From Paenibacillus sp. An7 (GTDB taxonomy: Bacteria; Bacillota; Bacilli; Paenibacillales; Paenibacillaceae), in the NCBI RefSeq assembly GCF_009870785.1, contig NZ_WTWX01000026.1, forward strand, positions 1 to 35,254: a DNA stretch of 35,254 nt, written 5' to 3'. Under the pieces are notes generated by a model, which did no database searches, was not told where the DNA came from, and saw nothing but the letters and a program-made list of their open reading frames with translations. Each line of letters starts with the position of its first letter. Position 1 is the first letter of the stretch. Shown piece by piece: positions 1 through 8,140 of the stretch. The translations under genes and the position numbers were made by a program.

Positions 1-2
1 AT

Positions 3-59
3 ATTGGCTTTGATCAAGCCCGATCTGAACTACTGGCGATGTTCTCCACCAAAGACTAG
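3..59 (+). CDS. Possible 3' end of a gene cut by the window edge
   Basis: The frame starting at base 3 is open from the window edge to a TAG at 57-59 and encodes IGFDQARSELLAMFSTKD. It reads like an amphipathic C-terminal helix, but the piece is too short to assign to a family. It could be chance, since one other frame is also open across this stretch as far as 120-122. Confidence 0.25.
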   Translation: MGFDQARSELLAMFSTKD

Positions 60-140
60 TACTACTTTCTACAAGAAGAGGATATATTTTCATTTACACA
101 AAATTCTTGACGCTACCAAGTAAAATGGCTTGCACAAGAA

Positions 141-389
141 TTGAATAATAGAGAAGTTAAAATTGTTTATGTTGTACTTTTAGTAGATAAAGAAACAATA
201 ATTTTCAGAGATCAGTTAAGACATGACGAAGAGCGAATGGGAGAGCGTAGTTTAATTCTTTTAGAAGAGTTTGAGAATGATTCTGAATTAAGGGATATTA
301 ATAAGCTCTATACACATGAATATAAAGAAGAACAATTATCTGAGATTATAGAAGAAATTTTGAACAACGATAAATACATCCTTAGATAA
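141..389 (+). CDS. Hypothetical protein, probably 5'-truncated remnant
   Basis: This is an 82-codon frame from a TTG at 141, acidic and predicted mostly helical (Glu/Asp/Leu-rich second half, ending SEIIEEILNNDKYILR). No Shine-Dalgarno sequence precedes the TTG. The frame is open back to a stop at 108-110, reading RYQVKWLAQEL just before the TTG, which looks like protein. I infer that the gene has lost its 5' end. It does not match a family I recognise. A palindromic terminator follows at 394. Confidence 0.35.
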   Translation: MNNREVKIVYVVLLVDKETIIFRDQLRHDEERMGERSLILLEEFENDSELRDINKLYTHEYKEEQLSEIIEEILNNDKYILR

Positions 390-393
390 TTCG

Positions 394-411
394 AAAAAGG
401 AGCTCCTTTTT
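394..411. terminator. Perfect 18-bp palindrome, likely bidirectional terminator
   Basis: AAAAAGGAGCTCCTTTTT is a perfect palindrome five bases after the stop of the preceding frame. It would form a GC-centred hairpin with a T-run on either strand, although a real loop must open the two or three innermost pairs. Confidence 0.55.
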
Positions 412-551
412 GTGATTTGTAGTTGAAGTATACTGATAACAATCATCTTTCGTGATTTTTCAAACTAGATCTATCTTTTTGCTGGAATTTTTTATAAAAT
501 AATATCCTGCTCGAAAAACTATTATACGATGAGAGGATATTTAACTAAATT

Positions 552-1553
552 ATGATTAGCCTTGGATCAGAGCGAGAAAAACAAATCAGTTATATCGGTA
601 TTACCGATGTTGATTTGAATTTATTAAAAAGCAAGGAAAAAGAGTTTAAACTGATCGTCAATACACTTGTTGATGAAGTATATGAACAAGTGACATCTGA
701 GCCAGAGCTTCTCGCTATTATCGAGAAAAACAGTACATTGGAACGCTTAAAAGAAACACAGAGATGGTACTTTCTCTCTATGGCATCTGGCGTAATTGAT
801 GAGGAGTTTATCGAGAAACGTTTGTTTATTGGAAAGGTTCATTCACGCATAGGTTTAACAACGAATTGGTATTTGGGAACTTACATTTTATATCTAGATC
901 TCGCAACAGCTCATTTTGAACGAGTTTTACCAGATGAGTGGAGAAGTGTCATTCATTCACTAACCAAAATGTTTAATCTAGATTCACAATTAGTCCTAGA
1001 AGCATACGAAACAGATGAAAAAGCTAAAATAGAAATCTTGTTGGAGAAGCAGAATCATTTACTTACAGGAGTAAGTTCAGCGGTTCAAGAGTTAGTATCT
1101 CTAATGGTACAACTAAAAGATAGTAGTGAATCGGTAGAGAATTCAGAAAATAAGAATGTGGATTATCAAGAGAAGACGCACCAGAATATACTTTCTTTGA
1201 ACAGTGAGGTCGAATCTATTCATCAAGTGGGTACGATGATGAGGGAAGTAGCAGATCAGACGCATCTCTTAGGATTAAATGCTGCAATTGAAGCGGCAAG
1301 AGCAGGTGAGCACGGGCGAGGTTTTGAAGTTGTTGCGAAAGAAGTCCGAAAGTTAGCTCACCATTCAAAAGAATCATTAGGAACTATTGATCAGAGGCTG
1401 AAAAATATTCACTCCACGCTCACAAAGGTAAGAAATGACTCAGAACATAACTCAATGTACTCCAGAAATCAGGTGGCAAGTTCGCAAGAGTTAGCATCCT
1501 ACGTAAAGTTGATTGAAAAAGTAACCGTAGAATTAGAAAAATTGAAAGTATAA
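552..1553 (+). CDS. Globin-coupled chemotaxis-type sensor (HemAT-like, short soluble form)
   Basis: This 333-residue cytoplasmic protein has an N-terminal protoglobin sensor (about residues 20-170) and a C-terminal methyl-accepting chemotaxis signalling segment (about 215-320). The globin part carries the proximal-histidine motif of HemAT (KVHSRIGL, H97) and a tyrosine (Y73, in RWYFL) where HemAT has its ligand-contacting Tyr. The signalling tip is recognisable as LLGLNAAIEAARAGEHGRGF followed by EVVAKEVRKLA, the CheA/CheW-binding hairpin. No membrane segment is present. Bacillus subtilis HemAT is about 100 residues longer, so the adaptation helices are shortened here and methylation may be absent, as in small soluble transducers such as YfmS. 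A GAGAGGA lies about 14 bases before the ATG, a loose spacing. The gene stands alone. Known role of the family: haem-based oxygen sensing for aerotaxis. Confidence 0.88.
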   Translation: MISLGSEREKQISYIGITDVDLNLLKSKEKEFKLIVNTLVDEVYEQVTSEPELLAIIEKNSTLERLKETQRWYFLSMASGVIDEEFIEKRLFIGKVHSRIGLTTNWYLGTYILYLDLATAHFERVLPDEWRSVIHSLTKMFNLDSQLVLEAYETDEKAKIEILLEKQNHLLTGVSSAVQELVSLMVQLKDSSESVENSENKNVDYQEKTHQNILSLNSEVESIHQVGTMMREVADQTHLLGLNAAIEAARAGEHGRGFEVVAKEVRKLAHHSKESLGTIDQRLKNIHSTLTKVRNDSEHNSMYSRNQVASSQELASYVKLIEKVTVELEKLKV

Positions 1554-1735
1554 GCAGTTAACTTTACATAAAAGAAATCATAGTCTTTAGTAATGTGAAA
1601 TGCGAGAAGTAGCAGAAAAACAAGTTTGTATTTAAGAAGTCTTTAAGTAATACATAGAGAGTCAGTTGGAACATGTCGTTACAGGTGAAATAACGGACTT
1701 TAACATGCTGAACTCGTAATCCGAATTATCAAAAT
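1554..1735. other. Intergenic stretch with faint coding remnants
   Basis: No complete gene is visible. Two short plus-strand pieces look protein-like but are separated by stops: MREVAEKQVCI from 1600 and a piece ending VTGEITDFNMLNS at about 1720. They may be debris of a sensor gene or chance; I cannot assign them. Confidence 0.2.
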
Positions 1736-1770
1736 AGCCCCCAAGAGAAATTTGTAGACTCTTAGGGGCT
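1736..1770 (-). terminator. Terminator for the PepSY/YtkA-like operon
   Basis: AGCCCCCAAGAG (1736-1747) pairs with CTCTTAGGGGCT (1759-1770), a 12-bp stem with one weak pair and an 11-base loop. Read on the minus strand it lies just past the stop of the lipoprotein gene and is followed by TATTTTGATAATT. On the plus strand TTTAATTTTAT follows, so it may work in both directions. Confidence 0.75.
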
Positions 1771-1788
1771 TTAATTTTATATACTAAA

Positions 1789-2265
1789 TTAGTGATGTTT
1801 ACCGCTGTTATTATTGCCACTGGTAGTGCTACTCTGATCTGGTTGAGGCAGTTCAACATCACCTACAATGAGTTGCATTGTGGGCATTATTTCAGAGCCT
1901 TGAGAAGAGGCGATCACTTGAAAATAATATATACCATCCTGAGGAATGACAATATCAGCTTTGAACATCCCACCTTCGATGTAGATAGGTTCGATTGTCT
2001 CATGAAATGGATTGTTCCTGTCGTCAGAACTCCAAATATGAAATTGAATCACATCAGGATCATCAATGATGATGTCTTTCTGAACAAACTTGGCAACATA
2101 AGGCTGCGGTACACCCGTCTGAATCGAATCGGGAACGGTTATATCCACTTGAAGTACATTTTGCTGCTTGTACTTCTGAGCTGCGTCTGCATCCACAGAC
2201 GTACAAGCTGATAATAATAAGGTTAAAAGAACATAAGAGTAGATTATGGACCATCGTTTCTTCAT
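1789..2265 (-). CDS. YtkA-like (FixH-type) lipoprotein
   Basis: This 158-residue precursor starts MKKRWSII and has a hydrophobic signal ending in the lipobox LLSAC, so it should be anchored outside the membrane. The rest is an immunoglobulin-like YtkA/FixH-type domain, with features such as SIQTGVPQPYVAKF, FHIWSSD and IPQDGIYYFQVIAS, followed by a polar tail rich in Gln, Ser, Asn and Gly with two terminal histidines. I chose the ATG at 2265 because AGGCGG sits 6 bases upstream and the signal peptide begins there; the frame is open further upstream but without a ribosome site. It lies 22 bases downstream of the PepSY membrane gene and is probably cotranscribed. YtkA-like proteins often accompany metal or redox-cofactor handling genes; a direct role here is inference. 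Confidence 0.75.
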   Translation of the reverse strand: MKKRWSIIYSYVLLTLLLSACTSVDADAAQKYKQQNVLQVDITVPDSIQTGVPQPYVAKFVQKDIIIDDPDVIQFHIWSSDDRNNPFHETIEPIYIEGGMFKADIVIPQDGIYYFQVIASSQGSEIMPTMQLIVGDVELPQPDQSSTTSGNNNSGKHH

Positions 2266-2287
2266 TATATACCGCCTATTCTCTGAA

Positions 2288-3667
2288 CTATGCATTAAAG
2301 AACTTTTTAAGAGCTGGGACCCTTTTGATGATAAAGAAATCAATCACGCCAACAACAATGAGAGATACGCCTACTAAAGGGAAGAGTATTCCGAACACTG
2401 CAAGGACAACGAGTAGTCCTTTAATTTTACCTGGACTTACGGAGCGAGGAGCCCCCATCTTACCATTGGGCTTACGCTTCCACCACATTACAAATCCAGT
2501 GAATACAATACCTGCTATTCCTATACATACAACGAACCCTATGATTTGGTTCATTAAGCCAAATTCTAACCCTTTATGAAGCGTAATTCCCCATGCCATC
2601 AATTTGCCGATCGGCTCATAGTTCTCATAACGATAATTAGCAAGGACCGCACCGCTATACTGATCTATATGAACCGTTGCTTCGTCTCGAGCCTTAGGAG
2701 GGAAAACCGATAAGGTAAATACTCCTTCAGGCGTTTTTGGAAAAATGACTTCATACGTTGGGTAAATCTCGAGGTTGCTCGCAATACTGACAACCTTGTC
2801 AATTGATAGCTGTACTTCTTTTACCGTTGATGAGGGAACTTCTAGATTCTCTGCAGCCCAAGGAACATCTGCTATATCCTTTGTTTTTAGTCCGCTTGAG
2901 GGAGCACTCCCAACCCAAATGGACGGCGGGTATCCCACACCTGTATTTGTTGCCAGTGTTTGTATTCTTGTTCCCCAAAATCCGGACCATAAGAGACCTG
3001 TAATGATGAGAAAAACCATAACTGCCGAAATCCAGAAAGCGGGAACAGCATGCAAATCTCTTAGTAATGTTTTTCTATTGGTTTTAAAACGAGGGATGAT
3101 GATACCCCTCCATTTATTTTTGTCTCTCGGAAACCATAGGTAAAGACCAGTGAATACTAAAATTAATGCCCAGCAAGCTGCTAATTCTACAATGCGATCT
3201 CCTGTCGTTCCAAGCATTAGCTCACCATGAAATTCTTCAATCCGATCCATCAGTCTGTTTTTGTCGTTTATTTTTCCTATAATATCAGCAGAGTATGGAT
3301 CTACGAACACGGTATAGACTTCATTATTCTGATTAATTTTTACTTCTGCAGAGCGTGTAGCTGCCTCGCCAGGACGGTATTTCACAACAGTTGAGTCTGG
3401 GTAGGTACTGGAAACCTTCTCCATGAGTAAGGAAGGAGGGAGCTTGCTGCCTTCATCGTTAACAACGTACAAGTCACGATACATCCATTGTTCGATTTGA
3501 GGTTTAAATAAATACATAGATCCTGTAATCGCTAAGATAAAAATAAAAGGAGCAAAGAACAGTCCGGCGTATAAATGCCACCTCCATAAGGTTTGGTAAA
3601 ACGACGTATTATTTTGCTTTTTATTACTAATCTCTTTCACTGTTGGTTGTTCAACGCTGCCTCTCAT
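2288..3667 (-). CDS. PepSY-associated transmembrane protein
   Basis: This 459-residue integral membrane protein has the PepSY-TM layout. A first membrane helix (WHLYAGLFFAPFIFILAITG) is followed by an extracytoplasmic PepSY region (about residues 60-150). A helix pair comes next (ELAACWALILVFTGLYLWFP, then a segment near LRDLHAVPAFWISAVMVFL), then a second outer domain, and finally C-terminal helices including IIGFVVCIGIAGIVFTGFVM. Conserved histidines occur at the helix boundaries (WHLYAG, FHGELM, LRDLHA, ITLHKG), as in relatives linked to siderophore or ferric reduction. The start is the second in-frame ATG (MRGSV) because AGGAG lies 7 bases upstream of it; the first ATG is too close. The gene heads the two-gene minus-strand operon with the YtkA-like lipoprotein. 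A role in iron or copper/redox handling is inference. Confidence 0.82.
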   Translation of the reverse strand: MRGSVEQPTVKEISNKKQNNTSFYQTLWRWHLYAGLFFAPFIFILAITGSMYLFKPQIEQWMYRDLYVVNDEGSKLPPSLLMEKVSSTYPDSTVVKYRPGEAATRSAEVKINQNNEVYTVFVDPYSADIIGKINDKNRLMDRIEEFHGELMLGTTGDRIVELAACWALILVFTGLYLWFPRDKNKWRGIIIPRFKTNRKTLLRDLHAVPAFWISAVMVFLIITGLLWSGFWGTRIQTLATNTGVGYPPSIWVGSAPSSGLKTKDIADVPWAAENLEVPSSTVKEVQLSIDKVVSIASNLEIYPTYEVIFPKTPEGVFTLSVFPPKARDEATVHIDQYSGAVLANYRYENYEPIGKLMAWGITLHKGLEFGLMNQIIGFVVCIGIAGIVFTGFVMWWKRKPNGKMGAPRSVSPGKIKGLLVVLAVFGILFPLVGVSLIVVGVIDFFIIKRVPALKKFFNA

Positions 3668-3673
3668 CAACAT

Positions 3674-3940
3674 ACTCCTGTCTCTATACTATTTTTACTA
3701 AACTCAAGCAAGTATATTTGAATAAATCTGTTAAAAGTATGACTCCAAAGGGCTATTTATCATCATAATTTATGAACTTTCTTTTACTTTGTAGTGAAGT
3801 ATAAGTAATAAGAAGCTACCAACTCATTTAAATCCTGTATGGGCGGTTTAGGATATATGAAAAGTAAGCTAGAATAAATTATGTTATAATATCCCAAATG
3901 ATGTAAAAGGTAATATTTCTGAGCGAAGGGAGATAAATAA
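3674..3940. promoter_or_regulatory. Divergent intergenic region with promoter-like elements
   Basis: This AT-rich region separates the minus-strand PepSY operon from the plus-strand gene array. On the plus strand a perfect TATAAT occurs at 3887-3892 with only a weak -35, about 50 bases before the small membrane gene at 3941. No classical operator is clear. Confidence 0.35.
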
Positions 3941-4114
3941 ATGGAACACGATAAAGAAATTCAAGAGATTAAAGAGCGATTGAAAAATGTGGAGAGCCAA
4001 CTCAAACAAAAATCACGATTTTCTGGTTTTTCTATTACTGTGCTAATCGGCATTGTCTTTTTTGTACTATTTTTAATAGTAGTAGGCTCATATCAATTTA
4101 TATCTGGAGGTTGA
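3941..4114 (+). CDS. Small coiled-coil membrane protein (57 aa)
   Basis: The ATG follows AAGGGAG at good spacing. The product starts MEHDKEIQEIKERLKNVESQ, a charged helix with heptad-like spacing, and then has one membrane helix (about residues 30-50, rich in Ile, Val, Phe, Leu), ending QFISGG. It is therefore probably a small single-pass protein with a cytosolic coiled coil. No family function is known to me. A terminator lies downstream at 4153, so it is likely a single-gene unit. The ribosome site, length and topology argue that it is real. Confidence 0.7.
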   Translation: MEHDKEIQEIKERLKNVESQLKQKSRFSGFSITVLIGIVFFVLFLIVVGSYQFISGG

Positions 4115-4152
4115 ACTTTATATTAATAAAGTCTGTTATATAAGGCGTGGAA

Positions 4153-4176
4153 AGTCGTCGATAGGCGGCTTTTTTT
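4153..4176 (+). terminator. Intrinsic terminator
   Basis: AGTCGTC (4153-4159) pairs with GGCGGCT (4164-4170), including G-T pairs, around a GATA loop. It is followed directly by a run of T (4170-4176). It ends transcription of the small membrane gene. Confidence 0.75.
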
Positions 4177-4298
4177 GTTTGATATACCCATTTGTATTAA
4201 TGCTAAATATATTAAACATAATCTTGTTTCGACCAGGGAATGATTCTTGAGATTTGATAACAGTAAGGATAAGTAAGGACGGTAAGGACGTGGAAAAA

Positions 4299-4754
4299 AT
4301 GAACAAGATAAAAAGAATAATGATTCCTTTCGTTATTGTTCTCATTATCTTAGTAGGATTAACTATATTCGAATTTTTCGTTTTGCACTTGCTAGGTCTG
4401 CAGTATAAATCCGCTGGTGCTCTAATATTATTCTTTGTTCTATATCTAATCCTAGAAATACCTCTCTCATTGATTACAGATGCACTGCCTAAATCATTAA
4501 AATCTGTGGGTATTATTAAATCAAGTAAAGGATGGTTACCCCTAATTTTGGATACAGGGTTGCCTTTTGCTTTAATCCTATTACTTGATGCATTCATCAG
4601 CGATATAACGATAACATGGCAAGGAGCTATTATATTCTCATTAATTAGCGGACTCATTAGTAGGAAGATAAAAGAGAGAGATAAAGAGCCACCAGTCCTG
4701 GATAGTATTGAAATCGGAAAAATGAGTAGTGAAATAGATTCTAAGGAAAAATGA
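4299..4754 (+). CDS. Four-helix membrane protein, YrvL-like
   Basis: The product is 151 residues from the ATG in MNKIKRIMIPF. It has about four hydrophobic segments (near residues 8-28, 37-55, 85-102 and 108-120) and a charged C-terminal tail rich in Lys, Glu and Ser. The loop containing LITDALPKSLKSVG resembles the YrvL family of Bacillus membrane proteins described as regulatory, but I recall this only loosely. AAGGACG lies about 9 bases before the ATG; a GTG at 4290 is a possible alternative start. Upstream initiation at 4254 (TTG) seems unlikely because it would add a polar leader before the first helix. It is followed by another small membrane gene at 4899. Confidence 0.6.
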   Translation: MNKIKRIMIPFVIVLIILVGLTIFEFFVLHLLGLQYKSAGALILFFVLYLILEIPLSLITDALPKSLKSVGIIKSSKGWLPLILDTGLPFALILLLDAFISDITITWQGAIIFSLISGLISRKIKERDKEPPVLDSIEIGKMSSEIDSKEK

Positions 4755-4898
4755 GCAACGAATTACAGAATAAATGGAGGAAGTAGATTAAGAATCGAGA
4801 TCAACTCATTCTATCCAATTGAATATTTTTTGTTTCAGTCAGTAAATGAGATTCTTAACTAGCGTGAAAGATCACTGGAAGAGGGGGGAGTGAGAATT

Positions 4899-5123
4899 TT
4901 GAAAATTGTTAAAGAGGCTGCAATTTATGCTGTAGTCATCTTTGTCTTTAATTTAATGCTGGAACTATTATTTGATCAGAGTGAGTTTTTCGAGAATTTT
5001 GAAAAGGGATTTATATTGGAAGCAGGGTATTACTTGTTTCTACTAATATCCTCATTTCTAATGGTATTGATCATAATGGTTATATCTAGGATTATTATTA
5101 AATTAAAAAGCGCTGATAAATAA
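4899..5123 (+). CDS. Small two-helix membrane protein (74 aa)
   Basis: A TTG start at 4899 is placed about 9 bases after GAGGGGGGAG. The in-frame GTG at 4890 overlaps that ribosome site and is rejected. The product begins MKIVKEAAIYAVVIFVF. It has a first membrane helix, a short acidic loop (FDQSEFFENFEKGF) and a second helix rich in Ile, Leu and Met before a basic end (RIIIKLKSADK). No function is known to me. Confidence 0.55.
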   Translation: MKIVKEAAIYAVVIFVFNLMLELLFDQSEFFENFEKGFILEAGYYLFLLISSFLMVLIIMVISRIIIKLKSADK

Positions 5124-5482
5124 TAAATTATAAGAATGTTAGTCTACAACCCGATCTAAAATTCTCAACCTTGTTTTCTACTCTGCCTTTTTTGTTTTCC
5201 ATAAGATTATGCTTAAACACTCTCCCATAATTATTTGTTCATTTGCTCCATTTATCTTATAAGATACATTAAAACAGAAAGGTCGGATACCTTAGCTCTT
5301 AAGGAATTCGACTTTTTTGTTTGGATTTCTTTTAACGCACAAATTTTTAACAGAGAAAAATCCACAATGCACTATTAATTTTTATTCAACACATGAAAAA
5401 TTCACAATAATATTATCCGTACTTAGACAACTTCTCACATATTCAAAATTTTACGAGTATCTTGATATGTATTAAATGCGAT
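5124..5482. other. Non-coding AT-rich stretch
   Basis: Apart from the terminator at 5279-5318, I find no ribosome site followed by a credible frame on either strand. The region is very AT-rich and leads into the repeated promoter module at 5483. Confidence 0.4.
5279..5318 (+). terminator. Intrinsic terminator
   Basis: GTCG (5282-5285) pairs with CGAC (5309-5312), and inside it CCTTA (5290-5294) pairs with TAAGG (5300-5304); flanking A and T bases extend the stem. A T-run follows. It could serve the two-helix membrane gene about 150 bases upstream. Confidence 0.6.
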
Positions 5483-5546
5483 TTAAGAAAAACCAAATAT
5501 TGTAAAAAACTGAAATGTAGTAAAATACTTATCAATACCAAGAGAC
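5483..5546 (+). repeat. Copy 1 of a 65-bp promoter-containing repeat
   Basis: This stretch matches 8453-8517 over its whole length with a one-base gap. The shared exact blocks are AAAACCAAATATTGT, TGTAGTAAAATA and AGAGACA. Within it, TTGTAA and TAAAAT sit about 15-16 bases apart and look like -35 and -10 elements. The acetyltransferase gene begins 112 bases after the repeat, leaving a leader of about 110-120 bases. Confidence 0.75.
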
Positions 5547-5621
5547 ACAAACGTTTCAGCCTCCGAGACACAAGTGTTTCTAACACAACTATTTACTTCT
5601 ATAATTATCATCTAGAGGCTG
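5541..5621 (+). promoter_or_regulatory. Structured leader before the acetyltransferase gene
   Basis: After the repeat come two tandem hairpin-like units, GAGACACAAACGTTTC (5542-5557) and GAGACACAAGTGTTTC (5565-5580). A longer-range pair is CAGCCTC (5557-5563) with GAGGCTG (5615-5621). The two foldings compete for the same bases, as expected of an attenuator or antiterminator, but no T-run follows. The regulatory role is inference. Confidence 0.45.
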
Positions 5622-5658
5622 CAGTGCAAAGACTATAAAACGAAAGAAGGATAACTGT

Positions 5659-6162
5659 ATGCTTACTATTAGATTTGTCTCAAATGATGATATCCCACAT
5701 ATTCAATCGATAGCACGTGAAACATGGATTTTTACTTATGGAGACATTTACCCAATAGAGTACATTCATCATTTTCTAAGTAAAGCTTATTCTTATGAGA
5801 ATTTAAGTCGATCGGTAGAGAGAGATCTTCACAGTGCGAAACGAAATTTTTTAATAGCGGAATTTAATAATGAAGTCGTTGGATATGCGCAAACAAGACA
5901 AGTGAATGAAGAAGATTATGAACTACTAAGAATCTATGTACGGCCTGAATATCATAAACAAGGAATAGGAAATGGCTTCATTCAAGAATTTGTTCAGGTT
6001 TTAAAACCGATAAAAAAATTATTTGCTTGGGTTGCGAAAGACAATCATATAGGAAGATCATTTTATGAGAAAAGAGGATTTAAAAAAGTCGAAGAAAAGA
6101 TGGAAACAATAGATGGAAACAGTAAAATACAAACCAAATATGAATTGGAGATCTCTATTTAA
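5659..6162 (+). CDS. GNAT-family N-acetyltransferase
   Basis: This 167-residue cytosolic enzyme has the GNAT fold. It has an N-terminal strand (MLTIRFVSNDDIPHIQ), the acetyl-CoA pyrophosphate loop HKQGIGNG (about residues 98-105) after RIYVRPEY, and the C-terminal RSFYEKRGFKKVE motif. It should transfer an acetyl group from acetyl-CoA to an amine, but the substrate cannot be told from sequence. The ATG follows AGAAGGA at normal spacing. It is a single-gene unit behind the repeated promoter module and hairpin leader, which suggests its own regulation. Four other GNAT genes lie at 23687-25980, none close enough to be a recent duplicate. Confidence 0.88.
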   Translation: MLTIRFVSNDDIPHIQSIARETWIFTYGDIYPIEYIHHFLSKAYSYENLSRSVERDLHSAKRNFLIAEFNNEVVGYAQTRQVNEEDYELLRIYVRPEYHKQGIGNGFIQEFVQVLKPIKKLFAWVAKDNHIGRSFYEKRGFKKVEEKMETIDGNSKIQTKYELEISI

Positions 6163-6616
6163 TAGAGTACATGTAGTTCAAAACGGCATGGACTACCGTC
6201 ATACACAATTGATGATTCTTGTTTTTTTATCGTTATTAGTGGATCGCCTACTATTTACAACTTATATACTTATATGAAATATCAGACTTAGTGCTTATGT
6301 CTCTTTCCCTGAGATATAGGCATTTTTTTTATGCAATGTCACTTTTATAGCGCAAACTAACACGGCTATTACTGAAAGTGTTTTTGTGAGAATTATTAAC
6401 CCGCTGTGCCTGTCCGGGTGACTCAAGATTAAAGCGAATTCTGTAAAACCAAAACCTCAAATTCAAGAGGATGAGGACTGTAGCTTCGCCAAGGGAAATC
6501 TGATCCACGAAATGCAGCAAGTATTCTAGCTTTATTTCTATAGAAATTTTACGTAGCCAATAAAAAAATTGAAGATACAAGCATTTTATATTTTGTAAAA
6601 AATAAGCTTTAGTGAA
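6163..6616. other. Non-coding stretch, possibly old gene debris
   Basis: An 83-codon minus-strand frame (6580 to 6329) exists but has no ribosome site and an unnatural composition rich in Arg, Asn, Ser and aromatics, so I do not call it. Bases about 6400-6500 are richer in GC than the flanks, which could mean debris of an inserted element; I recognise no transposase motif and no terminal repeats. Confidence 0.3.
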
Positions 6617-6650
6617 AGACTCTTCAAATTTTGAAGGGTCTATTTTATTT
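6617..6650 (+). terminator. Intrinsic terminator
   Basis: AGACTCTTCAA (6617-6627) pairs fully with TTGAAGGGTCT (6631-6641), with one T-G pair and a three-base loop, then TATTTTATTT. No intact gene lies close upstream, so it may be a relic of a lost gene at 6163-6616. Confidence 0.75.
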
Positions 6651-6790
6651 ATCGATATCTCTTTGATGTGAAGTTTTTAAAATAACTACTTATTACAAAC
6701 AGGTATGTAAATATTTAACTTACTTTTTTTAATTAAATATATAATAATCAGAATTCAACAAGTCAATACAATAAAGTATGGGGGATTCTT

Positions 6791-8125
6791 ATGAGGAACA
6801 TTGTATCAATTTTAAGGAAGAGTAATTTATGTGTGTTCATTGTGTGTGCTGTCTTTCTATTTATTATCAGCGGTTGTGGATCAACAACACCACCAGTAGA
6901 TAATAGCGAATCTATTTCACAGACAACTGATGCACCAACAAGCATTGACGAGAATAGTGAGCAAGTTAAAGATGATGATAAGAAAAAAGAAGAGACAGTC
7001 AATAATAAGGAACAGAGTTCTTCTTTAACAACATTAACAGGGAAAGATACTACAACGAAGAAGGAAACAACAAAAACGGAGACGACTACACAAGCCGTTA
7101 AACCTACTTCAACTACTCCGAGTGGTAAGCTAACGGTTCACTATATAGATGTTGGACAAGGAGCATCGCAACTTATTCAAACACCTAGCGGCAAAACAAT
7201 GCTTATCGATGGAGGCAATAACGATGATGAACAGCGTATGGTTAGCTACTTAAATAAACAGGGAGTAACAAAAGTAGATGTTCTTATAGGAACACATCCA
7301 GATGCCGATCATATTGGGGGATTAGATGCAGTAGTAGATTCCTTTGATATTGGAAAAATTTATTTGCCAAAGGTATCTTCTAACACGAAAACGTATGAAT
7401 CTTTACTGACTTCGATCAAAAATAAGAACCTTAAAGTTACAACGGCTAAAGCAGGAATAAACATCGATTTGGATAATCAGCTTGATATCAAAATGATTGC
7501 TCCTGTTAAAACTTATGATGATAAAAATGAAATGAGCGCAGTTGTTAAACTTACCTTTGGAAATAACTCCTTTTTATTCACAGGAGACGCTGAGTCAGGC
7601 AGCGAAAGTGATATGATAAATAGCGGTGCAAACCTAAAATCAGATGTCTTGCTTATTGGTCACCACGGTTCGAACTCATCAACTAGTCAAACATTCCTAA
7701 ACGCTGTTAATCCTAAGTATGCTGTCATTCAAGTGGGTAATAATAGTTATGGTCATCCTACAGATAATATCTTAAAGAGACTTAATAGTGAAAATATAAA
7801 AATATATCGTAATGATCTGCAAGGAACCGTTATTTTTACGTCTGATGGGACGAACATTAAACCATCGGTAAGTGCATGGAAATATACAGCAACAACTAAT
7901 AAAAAAGAAACCTCTAGTAATAGTACAAGTACCACAATAACTAAAAAGGAACCTGCAGCATCATCAGACACGAAGACTGAAACAAAAACAGAATCGAATA
8001 CAAGTGTTTACTATAAAAATTGTGACGCAGTAAGAGCGGCTGGTAAAGATCCCTTATACAAAGGTGACCCAGGATATAGTACAAAGCTTGATAGGGATAA
8101 AGATGGTATAGCTTGTGAGAGATAG
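6791..8125 (+). CDS. Secreted lipoprotein with ComEC-like metallo-beta-lactamase domain and Excalibur domain
   Basis: This 444-residue precursor has four parts. A lipoprotein signal ends FIISGC (C29). A long low-complexity Thr/Lys/Glu linker (about 30-112) would span the cell wall. A metallo-beta-lactamase-fold domain (about 113-365) has the ComEC/Rec2-type motif THPDADHIGG (H169, D171, D173, H174), an earlier VGQGASQLIQ strand and the later HHGSNSSTSQ and YGHPT motifs. A C-terminal Excalibur calcium-binding motif (about 405-444) has DRDKDGIACE and a paired Cys. The ComEC-type domain in DNA uptake is thought to act as a nuclease, so a surface phosphodiesterase or nuclease is the likely role; the substrate is unproven. 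GGGGGA precedes the ATG. The DUF3006 gene follows 15 bases later and is probably cotranscribed. Confidence 0.9.
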   Translation: MRNIVSILRKSNLCVFIVCAVFLFIISGCGSTTPPVDNSESISQTTDAPTSIDENSEQVKDDDKKKEETVNNKEQSSSLTTLTGKDTTTKKETTKTETTTQAVKPTSTTPSGKLTVHYIDVGQGASQLIQTPSGKTMLIDGGNNDDEQRMVSYLNKQGVTKVDVLIGTHPDADHIGGLDAVVDSFDIGKIYLPKVSSNTKTYESLLTSIKNKNLKVTTAKAGINIDLDNQLDIKMIAPVKTYDDKNEMSAVVKLTFGNNSFLFTGDAESGSESDMINSGANLKSDVLLIGHHGSNSSTSQTFLNAVNPKYAVIQVGNNSYGHPTDNILKRLNSENIKIYRNDLQGTVIFTSDGTNIKPSVSAWKYTATTNKKETSSNSTSTTITKKEPAASSDTKTETKTESNTSVYYKNCDAVRAAGKDPLYKGDPGYSTKLDRDKDGIACER

Positions 8126-8140
8126 ATAGGAGGTCTTTAC

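Noticed and set aside
1662..1862. 66-codon minus-strand frame
   Set aside because: It runs through the terminator and overlaps the end of the lipoprotein gene. It has no ribosome site and no protein-like pattern.
5124..5280. Possible short minus-strand peptide MGECLSIILWKTKKAE
   Set aside because: Only 16 codons, no clear ribosome site and a strongly AT-rich setting.
6329..6580. 83-codon minus-strand frame in the gap between the acetyltransferase and metallo-lactamase genes
   Set aside because: No ribosome site, odd composition, no family match and no terminal repeats. It may be debris of an old element but is not supported as a gene.
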